From the NCBI GenBank assembly GCA_027493625.1, contig JAOSKM010000001.1, forward strand, positions 835,489 through 899,488: 64,000 bases of DNA. Direction: 5' to 3'. The stretch comes from Planctomycetota bacterium (lineage in GTDB: Bacteria > Planctomycetota > UBA8742 > UBA2392). A program made the translations under genes and the position numbers. This document shows positions 8,608-17,207 of the stretch, one piece after another. The stretch's first letter is position 1; each line of letters starts with the position of its first letter. The notes under the pieces are model-generated. The model made no database searches, was not told the origin of the DNA, and was given only the letters and a program-made list of their open reading frames with translations.

Positions 8608-9195
8608 CTAAAGCACTCCCTTGGTGCTGGGCACGCCCTTGCGCCGGGCGTCGTAATCGAGCGCGACGCGCAATGCGCGCGTGACGGCCTTGAACACGCC
8701 CTCGATAATGTGGTGCGTGTCGTCGCCGCGCAGCACGTCGATGTGCAGGTTCATGGGGAAGTGCGTGCTGAAGCTGCGCCAGAAGTGCTCGACCATTTCC
8801 GTGGGCAGGCCCCCGACCTCTTCGCGCTTGAGCTGGCCCATTTCGCACACCAGGAACGGGCGCCCGCTGAGGTCAAGCGCGCAGCGGATCAGTGCTTCGT
8901 CCATGGGGATCAGGCTGCTGCCGTAGCGGTTGATGCCGGCCTTGTCACCGGCCGCCTGCTTGAAGGCCTCGCCGATCGCGATGGCGATGTCTTCCACGCT
9001 GTGGTGGGCGTCCACGTGCAGGTCGCCGGTGCAGTTGACGGTCAGGTCGAACAGGCCGTGTTTGCTGAACAGTTCCAGCATGTGGTTCAGGAAGCCGATG
9101 CCGGTCTGGATGGCGTACTTGCCTTCGCCATCGAGGTTGACCTCGACGGCGATCTGCGTCTCGGAAGTCTTGCGGCTGTAGCTGGCTGTTCGCAT
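8608..9195 (-). CDS. hisB: imidazoleglycerol-phosphate dehydratase HisB
   Basis: This is the manganese-dependent dehydratase that makes imidazole acetol phosphate. It is a monofunctional 195-residue form without the N-terminal HAD histidinol-phosphatase domain found in enterobacteria. The two metal motifs DAHHSVED (62-69) and DTHHIIE (159-165) are intact, and the substrate-binding NRYGSSLIPMDE is present. Because the phosphatase domain is missing and no other phosphatase is in the operon, another protein must do that step. It lies 18 nt downstream of hisC. Confidence 0.97.
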   Translation of the reverse strand: MRTASYSRKTSETQIAVEVNLDGEGKYAIQTGIGFLNHMLELFSKHGLFDLTVNCTGDLHVDAHHSVEDIAIAIGEAFKQAAGDKAGINRYGSSLIPMDEALIRCALDLSGRPFLVCEMGQLKREEVGGLPTEMVEHFWRSFSTHFPMNLHIDVLRGDDTHHIIEGVFKAVTRALRVALDYDARRKGVPSTKGVL

Positions 9196-9213
9196 GGGCC
9201 GGTCCAGGAATCG

Positions 9214-10290
9214 TTACCCCACCACTGTCATCGCATACTCGAGCGCCTTCAGGAAGGCGTCGTTTTCTTCGGGCCGGCCGATGCTGACGCGCAGGGCCTT
9301 GCCCAGGCGCGGGTAGCCGCTGACGTCGCGGATCAGCACGCCACGGCTGACCATGGCCTTCCATATATCGCGCGGCGCGCGCTCGGTTTCAAACAGCAGA
9401 AAGTTTGCGCGGCTGGGGTACACCTTCACGCCCTTGTACTCGCGCAGCTTGCGGGCCACGCGCTCGCGCTCGCGCTTGGTTTCTTCCACGCGGGCCTTGA
9501 GCGTCACGGCGTTCTCAATTGCCGTCTCCACGGCCGCCATGGTGAAGATGTTGAGGTTGTAGGGCAGCTTGGCCGCCGCGAAAATCGGACGTGCCTCCGG
9601 GTGACACACCATGCAGCCGAAGCGCAGGCCGGCAGTGGCCAGCGCCTTGCTGAAGGTGCGCAGCACCACCAGGTTGCGGCAGTGGCGCGTGAGCTCAAGG
9701 GCCGACTCGCCGTGGAACTCGAAGTAGGCTTCGTCCACCACCCACAGCGCGGCGCTGGTGTTGACCAGGTGCTCGAGGTCCGTGGGGTCGATCACACTGC
9801 CGGTCGGGTTGTTGGGCGTGGCCAGCACTACCACCGAGGCGTCCGCGGCGGCCTGTTCCAGCGCCGCGGCGTCGTACTGCAACTCGTCGTTGAGGCCGGC
9901 GGTGACTACCTCGGCACCCAGCAGGTCCGCCAGCAGCTTGTAGACCGTGAAGGTGGGCTGCGGGATTACCACCTTGCGCCCGCGCTCCAGGGTGCTGACG
10001 AAAACCGCGTACAGCAGCTCGTTACTGCCGTTGCCGGCCAGCACCTGCTCAGCATCTGCTCCGATGTGCGCGGCTACCTTGGCCAGAAACGCATCGGGCA
10101 CGAAGGGCGGGTAGCGGTTCCAGGGCAGGTCACGCACGCGCTCGAACACTTCCTGCTTCAGCGCGGCCGGCCAGTCCCAGGCGTTTTCGTTCTGGTTCAG
10201 CTTGACCGGGCAATCCGGCACATCAAGCGTGTAGCCGCCGGCCAGGCCGGGCAGCTGCGTCTTGAAGTACTTGAGCGTGGTGTTGTCCAT
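9214..10290 (-). CDS. hisC: histidinol-phosphate aminotransferase HisC
   Basis: HisC is a PLP-dependent fold-type I aminotransferase that converts imidazole acetol phosphate to histidinol phosphate. The start at MDNTTLKYFKTQ gives 358 residues, the usual size. A much longer in-frame extension through hisD is a shadow. Conserved features are LNQNENAW, the GNGSNELL phosphate-binding turn, ATPNNPTG, DEAYFEF and the PLP lysine K215 in TFSKALATAGLRFG. It starts 5 nt after the hisD stop within the operon. Confidence 0.95.
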   Translation of the reverse strand: MDNTTLKYFKTQLPGLAGGYTLDVPDCPVKLNQNENAWDWPAALKQEVFERVRDLPWNRYPPFVPDAFLAKVAAHIGADAEQVLAGNGSNELLYAVFVSTLERGRKVVIPQPTFTVYKLLADLLGAEVVTAGLNDELQYDAAALEQAAADASVVVLATPNNPTGSVIDPTDLEHLVNTSAALWVVDEAYFEFHGESALELTRHCRNLVVLRTFSKALATAGLRFGCMVCHPEARPIFAAAKLPYNLNIFTMAAVETAIENAVTLKARVEETKRERERVARKLREYKGVKVYPSRANFLLFETERAPRDIWKAMVSRGVLIRDVSGYPRLGKALRVSIGRPEENDAFLKALEYAMTVVG

Positions 10291-10295
10291 GCAAT

Positions 10296-11693
10296 CTACA
10301 GCCGCTTCTCGATGCTGCGGGCGTGGGCCTCCAGCTGCTCGGCCCGCGCCAGCTTGATGGCCGTATCCCGGTTGGCCGCCAGCAGCTCCTTGCTGCCGCG
10401 GATGATGCTGACGTGCCGCACGAAGTCGTCCACGCCGAGCGCGCTGGCCCAGCGTGCGCTGCCGGCCGTGGGCAGCACGTGGTTGGGGCCGGCGTTGTAG
10501 TCGCCGAAGGCCTCGGGGGCCCAGGGGCCGATGAATACAGCGCCGGCGTTGCGGATCTGCTTGGCGTCGTTTTCGGCGTCTTCGGTCAGCACTTCGCAGT
10601 GCTCCGGTGCGATCGAATCCGCCAGCCGGATCGCGAAGCCCTTGCTCGGCACGGTGATGATGCCGCCGTAGGACGCGAACGAGCTTTCGATGATGTCCTT
10701 GCGCGGCAGGTCGGCCAGTTGCTTCGCGACTTCCGCCTTCACCTTCTCGGCGGCTTCGGTGCTGTCCGTGATCGCAACGGCCGAGGCGTGCTCGTCGTGC
10801 TCGGCCTGGGCCAGCATATCTGCTGCCACCATGGCCGGGTCGGCCGAGGCGTCGAAGATGATCACGATTTCGGACGGGCCGGCGAAACTGTCGATGCCCA
10901 CGCGGCCGCTGAGCATCTGCTTGGCGATGGCCACGAAAATGTTGCCGGGGCCGACGATCTTGTCCACCTTGGCGATCTTCTCGGTGCCGATGGCGGCCGC
11001 GGCGATGGCCTGGGCGCCGCCCACACGGTAGACCTCGGTGATACCGAGCTCGGTGATCAGCGCGCACAGTTCCGGCGATTTTTCCAGTGTCTCCGGCGGC
11101 GTGAAGACCGCAATCTCCTGCACGCCCGCCACCTGGGCGGGGATTGCGGTCATCATCAGGGTGCTGGGGTAGCTGGCGGTGCCGCCCGGGATGTACAGGC
11201 CCACGCGGCGCAGGGGCTGCACGCGGATGCCCACCGAGCCTCCGTGGTCGTCGATCTGCCAGGACTCGGTCTTCTGCTTCTCATGGAACTTGCGCAGGCG
11301 CGGAATGATCTGCTCGGTGCACAGCTTGATCAGCTCTTCGTTGGCGCCGTCGGCCCCCTTCATCAGGTCGAGCTTGTTGACCTGGATGCGGTTGGTCGGC
11401 AGCTCCTGGCCGTCGAACAGGCGCGCGCAGTGGCGCACGCCGTCGTCGCGAAGCTCGATCACCTTGTCGATCACGCGCTCAACCGTGGCCGAGGCTGTGT
11501 GGGGTAGGCCTTCATAGAAACTGTCCGCGAATGCGGCGAACTCGCTGTCGCCGCTGTCCTTCGCGCGCTGCAGCAGTTCGCCGGGTTTGCCGCCGAGCGA
11601 CACGTCACCGGTCTCCGCCCGCGCAGTCAGCCGCTTCTGCAGGGCGGTGAACTCTTCGGTGCCGATTTCATAGATCTTCAGCGAGTCAGTCAT
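10296..11693 (-). CDS. hisD: histidinol dehydrogenase HisD
   Basis: HisD is the zinc-dependent NAD enzyme that oxidises histidinol to histidine in the last two steps. It has 465 residues, about 30 more than usual, with the extra at the N-terminus. Visible signatures are YIPGGTASYPST, VGPGNIFVAIAKQ, AGPSEIVI, QAEHDEHASA, IAPEHCE (usually APEHLE) and GPNHVLPTAGSARW with the conserved His. It lies 1 nt from the hisG stop codon region and is the third gene from the operon start. Confidence 0.97.
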   Translation of the reverse strand: MTDSLKIYEIGTEEFTALQKRLTARAETGDVSLGGKPGELLQRAKDSGDSEFAAFADSFYEGLPHTASATVERVIDKVIELRDDGVRHCARLFDGQELPTNRIQVNKLDLMKGADGANEELIKLCTEQIIPRLRKFHEKQKTESWQIDDHGGSVGIRVQPLRRVGLYIPGGTASYPSTLMMTAIPAQVAGVQEIAVFTPPETLEKSPELCALITELGITEVYRVGGAQAIAAAAIGTEKIAKVDKIVGPGNIFVAIAKQMLSGRVGIDSFAGPSEIVIIFDASADPAMVAADMLAQAEHDEHASAVAITDSTEAAEKVKAEVAKQLADLPRKDIIESSFASYGGIITVPSKGFAIRLADSIAPEHCEVLTEDAENDAKQIRNAGAVFIGPWAPEAFGDYNAGPNHVLPTAGSARWASALGVDDFVRHVSIIRGSKELLAANRDTAIKLARAEQLEAHARSIEKRL

Positions 11694-11694
11694 T

Positions 11695-12330
11695 TCAGTC
11701 CCCTTCGACGGCCTGTTTCAGGTTACTCAGCAACTCGCGCAGCTCGGCCAGCCTGGCGTACCACGCCGCGCGGTTCACGGCCAGGCGCGCGCTGCATTCC
11801 GCGATTTCTTCGTGCACGACCAGCCCGTTTTCCTTCAGCGTCGTGCCGGTTTCCACGATGTCGACAATGTAATGAGAAAGCCCCAGCACCGCACCGATTT
11901 CCACGCTGCCCGAAAGTTTGAACACCGTGCAGGGTGTGCCCTTCTTGCGGAAGTGATTCTGCGCCACGCGCGGGAACTTGCTGGCCACGCGCACCGGCGA
12001 CAGCAGGTTGTCCAGCCGCCGCTCGATCTCCGGCCGGCCGGCGACCACCATGCGGCAGCGGCTGATGCCGAGGTCCAGCGGTTCCAGCAGGTCGGCGCCT
12101 ACCTCCATCAGCACGTCCTTGCCGCAGATGCCGACTTCGGCCACGCCCTGCTCGATGTACAGGGGCGTGTCCACCGGCTTCACCAGCAGGTACTCCAGGC
12201 GTCCGCACTTGCTGGGCACCAGCAGCTTGCGCGTCTCGGACAGCGACTCTACGGGCGCGTAGCCGGCCTTCTCCAGCAGCGGCGCGGCCTGCTTCAGTGT
12301 ACGTCCGGTTGGAAGGGCCATGCGCAGCAT
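11695..12330 (-). CDS. hisG: ATP phosphoribosyltransferase catalytic subunit HisG, short form
   Basis: HisG starts the pathway by joining ATP and PRPP. At 211 residues it is the short form without the C-terminal histidine-binding domain. Short HisG works in a hetero-octamer with HisZ, which is encoded immediately upstream with a TGATG stop/start overlap. Family motifs include ALPTGRTLK at the start, EVGICGKDVL, and the PRPP loop VDIVETGTTLKENGL. Feedback control would be through HisZ. Confidence 0.96.
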   Translation of the reverse strand: MLRMALPTGRTLKQAAPLLEKAGYAPVESLSETRKLLVPSKCGRLEYLLVKPVDTPLYIEQGVAEVGICGKDVLMEVGADLLEPLDLGISRCRMVVAGRPEIERRLDNLLSPVRVASKFPRVAQNHFRKKGTPCTVFKLSGSVEIGAVLGLSHYIVDIVETGTTLKENGLVVHEEIAECSARLAVNRAAWYARLAELRELLSNLKQAVEGD

Positions 12331-13415
12331 CAGGCGCCCCCTTCCAGCTGCACCGGCTTGCCCTGGGAGCGCATGGCATGGATCCGTTTGAGCGCGGCCG
12401 AGCCTTCCTTTTCATCAAGGCGCTCCGGCGTTGCCGGCGCGAAGCCACCCTGTGACGCAGCCTCGGCCAGGCGCGCCAGGTTGAAGCCGAAGCCGACGGC
12501 CGGCACGTCCATGTCGAAGCGGTCGAACAGACGGTCGTAACGGCCGCCGCCGCCGAGCTCTTCGCCGACGGATTCATGGTAGATCTGGAACATGAAGCCG
12601 CTGTAGTAGTCCGAGCGGCGCACTTCTCCGAGGTCGATCAGCACGCGGTCAGCGGCGCCGGCGTCACGCAGCAGCGCGTACAGGCCTTCCAGTTCCGCCA
12701 GCGCGGCGTCCGCCGGCGGCGACAGCTTGAAGGCGCGCGCGGCCGTGAACACTTCCGGCCCGCCGGTCAGCAGGGGCAGCGCTTCCAGTAACGCCGCTGT
12801 GCCGGCATCGAGGCCGACGCGCTGGCAGAGCTGCTGGATGCGGCTGGGGTTCTTGTGGTCAAGCGCCTCGTACAGGCGGCGTTCGCGACGCCCGGCTTCG
12901 CCCAGCACGGCGTGGATGAAGCCCGCGTGGCCAACCACGGTGATGGCGTCGCCGGCGCCCACGGCCTCGAGGCTCTCGCGCACCATCATCAGCGCGGCGG
13001 CGTCGTACACGGCGCCGCGCGCGTTGAGCCATTCCAGGCCGCGCTGGCTTTGCTCGACGCGGTGGCCGTGGCCGCTGGGGGCGAAGCGATAGACGCGCCC
13101 CTCGTAGCTGGCGCGGATCTGGCGGGGTTCGCGGCGCAGCTCGAGCGCCAGGGCCTTGGCGGCGATCAGCGTGAAGTCGGCGCGAAGGGTCAGGCGGCGG
13201 CCTTCACGGTCCACCAGGTGATAGAGTTCCGTTTCCTCGCCGGCCTCGGCGAAGGTTTCCGCGCTGTCGAAGGCGGGCAGGATGATCTCGGTGAAGCCCC
13301 ATCCGCGAAACACGGCCGCGATGCGCTCGCTGATGAACTGGCGGCGCGCGGCCTGGGGGCCGAACACGAGTTCGGTCCCTGGCGGGAAAGAAAGCTGCCT
13401 GGCATCACCGGGCAT
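12330..13415 (-). CDS. hisZ: ATP phosphoribosyltransferase regulatory subunit HisZ
   Basis: HisZ is a catalytically dead histidyl-tRNA-synthetase-like protein that activates short HisG and senses histidine. The 361-residue protein shows class II synthetase motif remnants: ILPAFDSAETFAEAG, motif 2 ASYEGRVYRFAPSGHGHR, and the motif 3-like GGGGRYDRLFDRF and GFGFNLARL. It lacks an anticodon-binding domain, as expected. It is the first his gene of the operon, 32 nt downstream of the cytochrome gene, so transcription may begin further upstream near 14.6 kb. Confidence 0.93.
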   Translation of the reverse strand: MPGDARQLSFPPGTELVFGPQAARRQFISERIAAVFRGWGFTEIILPAFDSAETFAEAGEETELYHLVDREGRRLTLRADFTLIAAKALALELRREPRQIRASYEGRVYRFAPSGHGHRVEQSQRGLEWLNARGAVYDAAALMMVRESLEAVGAGDAITVVGHAGFIHAVLGEAGRRERRLYEALDHKNPSRIQQLCQRVGLDAGTAALLEALPLLTGGPEVFTAARAFKLSPPADAALAELEGLYALLRDAGAADRVLIDLGEVRRSDYYSGFMFQIYHESVGEELGGGGRYDRLFDRFDMDVPAVGFGFNLARLAEAASQGGFAPATPERLDEKEGSAALKRIHAMRSQGKPVQLEGGA

Positions 13416-13447
13416 GGCGTTTTCCGAAATGCGCTTGGGAAGCGGGT

Positions 13448-13897
13448 TTATCGCAGGGTCCAGAGAAACTCAACCAGTGCGCGCAAGTCATGGTCCGGCA
13501 CGCGCGGGTTGGGCGGCATATGGGTGCCGCGGTAGGCGTCGTCGCCGACGTGGGCGCCGGGGTATTTTGCCGGGTCCTTGATGTGCATCACCAGCCAGCG
13601 CCGCGCTTTCAAGGGGTCGTTATCCTGGCGCGCCAGCACACGGTCGGAAATGCCGCCCAGGGGCGGGCCCATCAGGCCGCTGCGGTCGGCGGTAATGGAA
13701 TGGCAGCTCTCGCAGCCCAGGCCGCGGAAGGCCTTGCGCCCGGTTTCGGCCAGCTGCATGGCCTCTGTAGAGGAAGGAATGTCCGGAAAGGCATTGGCGG
13801 CCGACTGCTCGGGGTCGGCGGTCACGCCCGGCACGTTGGCCGAATCCATGCAGCCCGCGCAGAGCAAGGCGAAAAGAAGTATTGCCGCGCGCGCCAT
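13448..13897 (-). CDS. c-type cytochrome lipoprotein
   Basis: This is a small exported electron carrier. The N-terminus is a lipoprotein signal peptide with lipobox LLCAGC (lipidated C16). The single haem site is CESCH (62-66) and the likely axial methionine is M127 in GTHMPP. At 149 residues it matches mono-haem cytochrome c family proteins. The start overlaps the ABC ATPase stop by one base (TGATG), so the two are coupled. The redox partner cannot be told; its place just before the his operon appears to be shared transcription only. Confidence 0.88.
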   Translation of the reverse strand: MARAAILLFALLCAGCMDSANVPGVTADPEQSAANAFPDIPSSTEAMQLAETGRKAFRGLGCESCHSITADRSGLMGPPLGGISDRVLARQDNDPLKARRWLVMHIKDPAKYPGAHVGDDAYRGTHMPPNPRVPDHDLRALVEFLWTLR

Positions 13898-14580
13898 CAG
13901 GCCGCTTCCTTTACTTCGATGTTTTCGATCTGGCCGTCGCGGTAGTGCACGATGCGGTCGGCGCGCTCGGCCACACCGCGCTCGTGGGTGACCACGACCA
14001 GCGTCATGCCCAGTTCGCGCTGCAGGCTTGCAAACAGGTCCAGCAACGCTGCTTCGCTTTCACTGTCCACGTTGCCGGTAGGCTCGTCCGCCAGCAGAAC
14101 GCGCGGGCGATTCACGATGGCGCGGGCAATGGCCGCGCGCTGGCGTTCACCACCGCTGACCTTGGCGGGCACGTGGTCAAGCCGGTGGCCCAGGCCCACC
14201 TGCTCAAGCGCCTTGCGTGCCAGGGCCAGGGCGTCGCGTTTGCCCTGCAGGGGCAGCGCCACGTTGTCGAGCAGGGTCAGGTGCGGCAGCAGGTAGTGAA
14301 GCTGGAATACGAAGCCGATTTCCTCGCGCCGGAATCGCGCTAGATCGCGAATCTTCGATATGTCCTGGCCATGGATCAGGATGCGGCCGGCATCCAGCTT
14401 GTCGAGCGTGCCGATCAAGCTGAGCAGCGTGCTCTTGCCGCTGCCCGATTTGCCCATGATGGCCAGCATTTCGCCGTCGTGCACTGTCAGGCTCACGCCT
14501 TTTACGGCCTCGATCCCGCCCGGGTAGGTCTTGAAAACGCCCTCGATCAGTAGGGCGGGGGTTATCTCCGGATTGCTCAT
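13897..14580 (-). CDS. ABC transporter ATP-binding protein, LolD/MacB type
   Basis: This is the ATPase of a MacB/LolD/FtsE-like (type VII) transporter. The 227-residue protein has Walker A GKSGSGKST (43-51), a Q-loop in VFQLHYLLPH, signature VSGGERQR (141-148), Walker B VLLADEPTGNVD (161-172) and the H-loop VVTHE. The Q-loop and LLP region are characteristic of LolD/MacB. No permease is encoded in the window, so either the partner is elsewhere or this is an orphan subunit. It is the first gene of the leftward group cytochrome-his. Confidence 0.9.
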   Translation of the reverse strand: MSNPEITPALLIEGVFKTYPGGIEAVKGVSLTVHDGEMLAIMGKSGSGKSTLLSLIGTLDKLDAGRILIHGQDISKIRDLARFRREEIGFVFQLHYLLPHLTLLDNVALPLQGKRDALALARKALEQVGLGHRLDHVPAKVSGGERQRAAIARAIVNRPRVLLADEPTGNVDSESEAALLDLFASLQRELGMTLVVVTHERGVAERADRIVHYRDGQIENIEVKEAA

Positions 14581-14713
14581 ACGGGCGGTATGGAACCACT
14601 GCGTGCGCAGTTTGGCAACCTGCCGGCGACGCCCGGTTGCGCGGCGGCGGTAATCTCACAGGATATAGGTCTGATCGGTCCCGAAAGCTAAGATGCCCGT
14701 TTACTTTAAGGGC

Positions 14714-14743
14714 TTGACACAAGTTGCCGACCGCCGCGACAAT
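14714..14743 (+). promoter_or_regulatory. candidate sigma-70 promoter for the 14.8-19.2 kb module
   Basis: TTGACA at 14714-14719 is a perfect -35 box. GACAAT at 14738-14743 is a weaker -10 box after 18 nt. It sits about 65 nt before the first plus-strand gene, in the divergent gap with the ABC ATPase gene. Confidence 0.5.
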
Positions 14744-14807
14744 CCCGCACCCCAGCGGATTGCAGCCGTGTAAGACGGGCAACGCCTGAACAGGTGTGAA
14801 CAGACCT

Positions 14808-16052
14808 ATGGCCACACAACAAGAAGTAGTACTGCGCCCGGGCGATTCCATTTCGGTGCGACTAGAGGTTCCGGGGCAACCCCTGCGGCTGGACCTCAGC
14901 CTGACGCCGGAAGGCATGTCGGTGTCGCAGCCGGTGCCGATGGGCGGGCCCACGATTTTCGGCGGCGTGCGGCCCCGGTAGCTGAGGAGATGCACGAGGA
15001 ATCTGATGCGCTGGATCTCACGGCCGAGTTCGAGGCTGAGGACGATGTGGTCAACGAACCACCGCCCGCGCAGAAGATCGAAAGCCTCGCGGCCGTGGAG
15101 CCGTTCGGCGACGTGCCGCAGGCTGTGGACATCCCCTTCGAGGACGTGGCTGACGACACCAGCGGCATGGAATACGGGCAGGCAGCGGCACAGGAAGTTA
15201 CGGAAAGTGACGATCTGGACCTCGACCTGAACGATCTGGGCGGGGAGGAAGAGGTGACGGTCGGGGCGGAGGTGCCCGCCGATGACTTCTCCGTGGACAT
15301 TCCCGCTGACGACCTGGCGCTGGACATTCCTTCGGATGATGCCGTCGATATTCCCGCAGACGATGAACCGGGTTTCAGCGCCGACGCCATGACCATGGTG
15401 CCGACCACCCGTCAGGCCAGTCAGGAAGCAATTTCACTTTCACTCGAGGACGACGCGTCTGCGACGGAGCTTGAAAGTCTGTCGCTGGACGGGGGAGGAG
15501 ATGGAATTGGACGCCGACGGTAATCCCAAGAAGAAGTTCAAGCCCGGCCCCGAGGACACCCTTCCGGTCTGGACCGGCAAGGCCAGGACCTACCAGGACC
15601 CGGAACTTGAGAAGAAGAAGAAGGAAACTTCCAAGCTGAACAAGGCCGCGCCGGCCGCCAAGGCCGCACCCGCCCCCAAGGCAATGCCTGCGGCCAAGCC
15701 GGCTGCCAAAGCCCTGCCGGCTGCCAAGCCGGTCACCAAGCAGATCAAGAAGCCGGTGACAGGCGCAGTCGGTCCGGCTGCTGCCTCCGGCAAGAAGCCA
15801 GCGGCGCCTGCTGCCGCGTCTGGAGGCGGCAACTTCACGGTGTTCCTGTCGCCCCCCAAGGGCGCCGACAAGAAGCAGGCCGCCGCGGAAATCATCGCCG
15901 AGATCCAGGGTATTGACCTGAATTCGGCGCTGGCGCTGGCGGGCAAAATGATCGTGCCGGTGGTGAAGGGCGTGTCCGAGGATGAGGCATCCGGCATCCG
16001 CGACCGTTTCAAGGACGCCGGCCTGTCGTGCCGCATCACCCAGAAACGCTAA
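14808..16052 (+). CDS. acidic protein with C-terminal L7/L12-like domain, read in three frames (two apparent indels)
   Basis: Three consecutive open segments (14808-14981, 14990-15523, 15471-16052) join into one protein of about 414 residues if a C is missing from the C4 run at 14973-14976 and a G is extra in the G5 run at 15491-15495. The joins then read GGVRPPVAEEMHEESD and LSLDGEEMELDADGNPK. The middle part is strongly acidic with DIPADD-type repeats; next comes an Ala/Lys/Pro linker. The last 75 residues (FTVFLSPPKGADKKQAAAEI, QGIDLNSALAL, VKGVSEDEASGIRDRFKDAG) follow the pattern of the ribosomal protein L7/L12 C-terminal domain. It is the first gene of a plus-strand cluster with FHA and membrane proteins. 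The function is unknown; a frameshifted pseudogene is the alternative. Confidence 0.65.
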
Positions 16053-16076
16053 TTCATACGGGAACCAGGAACAGCA

Positions 16077-16346
16077 ATGAAGATCATCAAGAATGCTGAC
16101 GGCTCGGCCACACTGCAGTCCGATCACGGCAGCTTCACGTTTTCCGAGGACGAGTTCGACGACCTGGTGCACGCGATTCCCATCAGCACCACGCACCTGT
16201 ACCGCTTGCTGATTGACACGCTGATTAACGGCGACGACCGCAAGCAGCAGATGCGCGGCATTATTGAGGCCACGGGCAACGCCGACGCGCAGCTTTCGGC
16301 GCTGCAGGACGAGGCGCTCAGGCATGTCCCGGGAGACGACGACTAG
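16077..16346 (+). CDS. small hypothetical protein in FHA module
   Basis: The 89-residue soluble acidic protein is not recognised. It starts MKIIKNADGSATLQSDHG, has an SFTFSEDEFDDLV segment followed by a predicted helical part, and ends GDDD. It lies 24 nt after the L7/L12-like gene and 3 nt before the FHA gene, so it almost certainly belongs to the same transcript. No signal peptide or membrane segment is seen. Confidence 0.72.
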   Translation: MKIIKNADGSATLQSDHGSFTFSEDEFDDLVHAIPISTTHLYRLLIDTLINGDDRKQQMRGIIEATGNADAQLSALQDEALRHVPGDDD

Positions 16347-16349
16347 CCC

Positions 16350-17162
16350 ATGTCCGCATCCCTGCGCTGGAATCGCCTGATGATCGCTGCCGAGAGTGAA
16401 GAAGAATTCATCTCGGCGGTGTTCGACTATTTCCCGCAACTGCTCCAGCTTCCCTACGAGCAGGTCGAGATGGACATTACCGGCACCGCCGAGATATCTG
16501 AGGACGCCTTCCGCAGCATCGCCCTCAAGCTGATCGGCGGCGAGGCCGAGGACAAGAAGGTGTTGATCCGCATTCCACCCTCTGTCGATCGCTACTTCCG
16601 CCACGCAAACCTGTATCGCATGGTTGAAGTGGACGTCGTGCACCCGCTGCCGGCCAACGGCAAAGTCGACGCCGCCAAGGTCAAGGCCGATATCCAGGGC
16701 GGCAAGTACGCCGTCGCCAAGGCCCCGGCCAAGCCGCCGCGCCCGGACCTGACCGAACAGGCCCCCTCCGAGCCCGCGCCTGCCGCGCAGTCAGCGCCCT
16801 CCGGCAAGCCGCAGCGCGCGTCGCGCCCCGTGGACAAGGCGACCAAGGCCGATATCGGATTCCTGGTGGACGTGGAAAGCGGCACCCGGCACGAGATCCG
16901 TAACTCCGTGATGATCGGGCGCGAGCCCCCTTCCGACCTGGTCTATCAGATTCCCACGATCAGCAAGCGCCACTTCCAGATCCGCAAGGAAGCCGACGCC
17001 TTCATGATCGAGGACATGCGCTCCACCAACGGCACCTACCTGAACGGCCTGCCGGTCCATGAACCCGTGCCCCTGCGCGATGGCGACGAAATCGTGGTGG
17101 CCATCACGCTAAAGCATCCCAAGGGCGCGCGGATCTTCCAGTTCACAACCAGGCGGGAATAG
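16350..17162 (+). CDS. FHA-domain protein with STAS-like N-terminus
   Basis: The C-terminal part (about 180-262) is a forkhead-associated phosphothreonine-binding domain with the conserved GR (VMIGREPPSD), SKRHF and STNGTYLNG elements. The N-terminal 100 residues (VEMDITGTAEISEDAFRSIA, KKVLIRIPPSVDRYFRHAN) look like an alpha/beta STAS-type fold, but that is a tentative call. A Pro/Ala linker joins them. It would bind a protein phosphorylated on threonine, so a Ser/Thr kinase elsewhere is expected. It lies in the unrecognised module between the 89-residue gene and the membrane-anchored genes. Confidence 0.82.
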   Translation: MSASLRWNRLMIAAESEEEFISAVFDYFPQLLQLPYEQVEMDITGTAEISEDAFRSIALKLIGGEAEDKKVLIRIPPSVDRYFRHANLYRMVEVDVVHPLPANGKVDAAKVKADIQGGKYAVAKAPAKPPRPDLTEQAPSEPAPAAQSAPSGKPQRASRPVDKATKADIGFLVDVESGTRHEIRNSVMIGREPPSDLVYQIPTISKRHFQIRKEADAFMIEDMRSTNGTYLNGLPVHEPVPLRDGDEIVVAITLKHPKGARIFQFTTRRE

Positions 17163-17207
17163 GCTCCAATAGCTGCGGTTGAACCGGGAGCGGAATTTCC
17201 CGTTCCT

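Noticed and set aside
9214..11067. Long in-frame extension of hisC through hisD
   Set aside because: The extra part is out-of-frame hisD sequence; the ATG at 10290 gives the normal HisC length.
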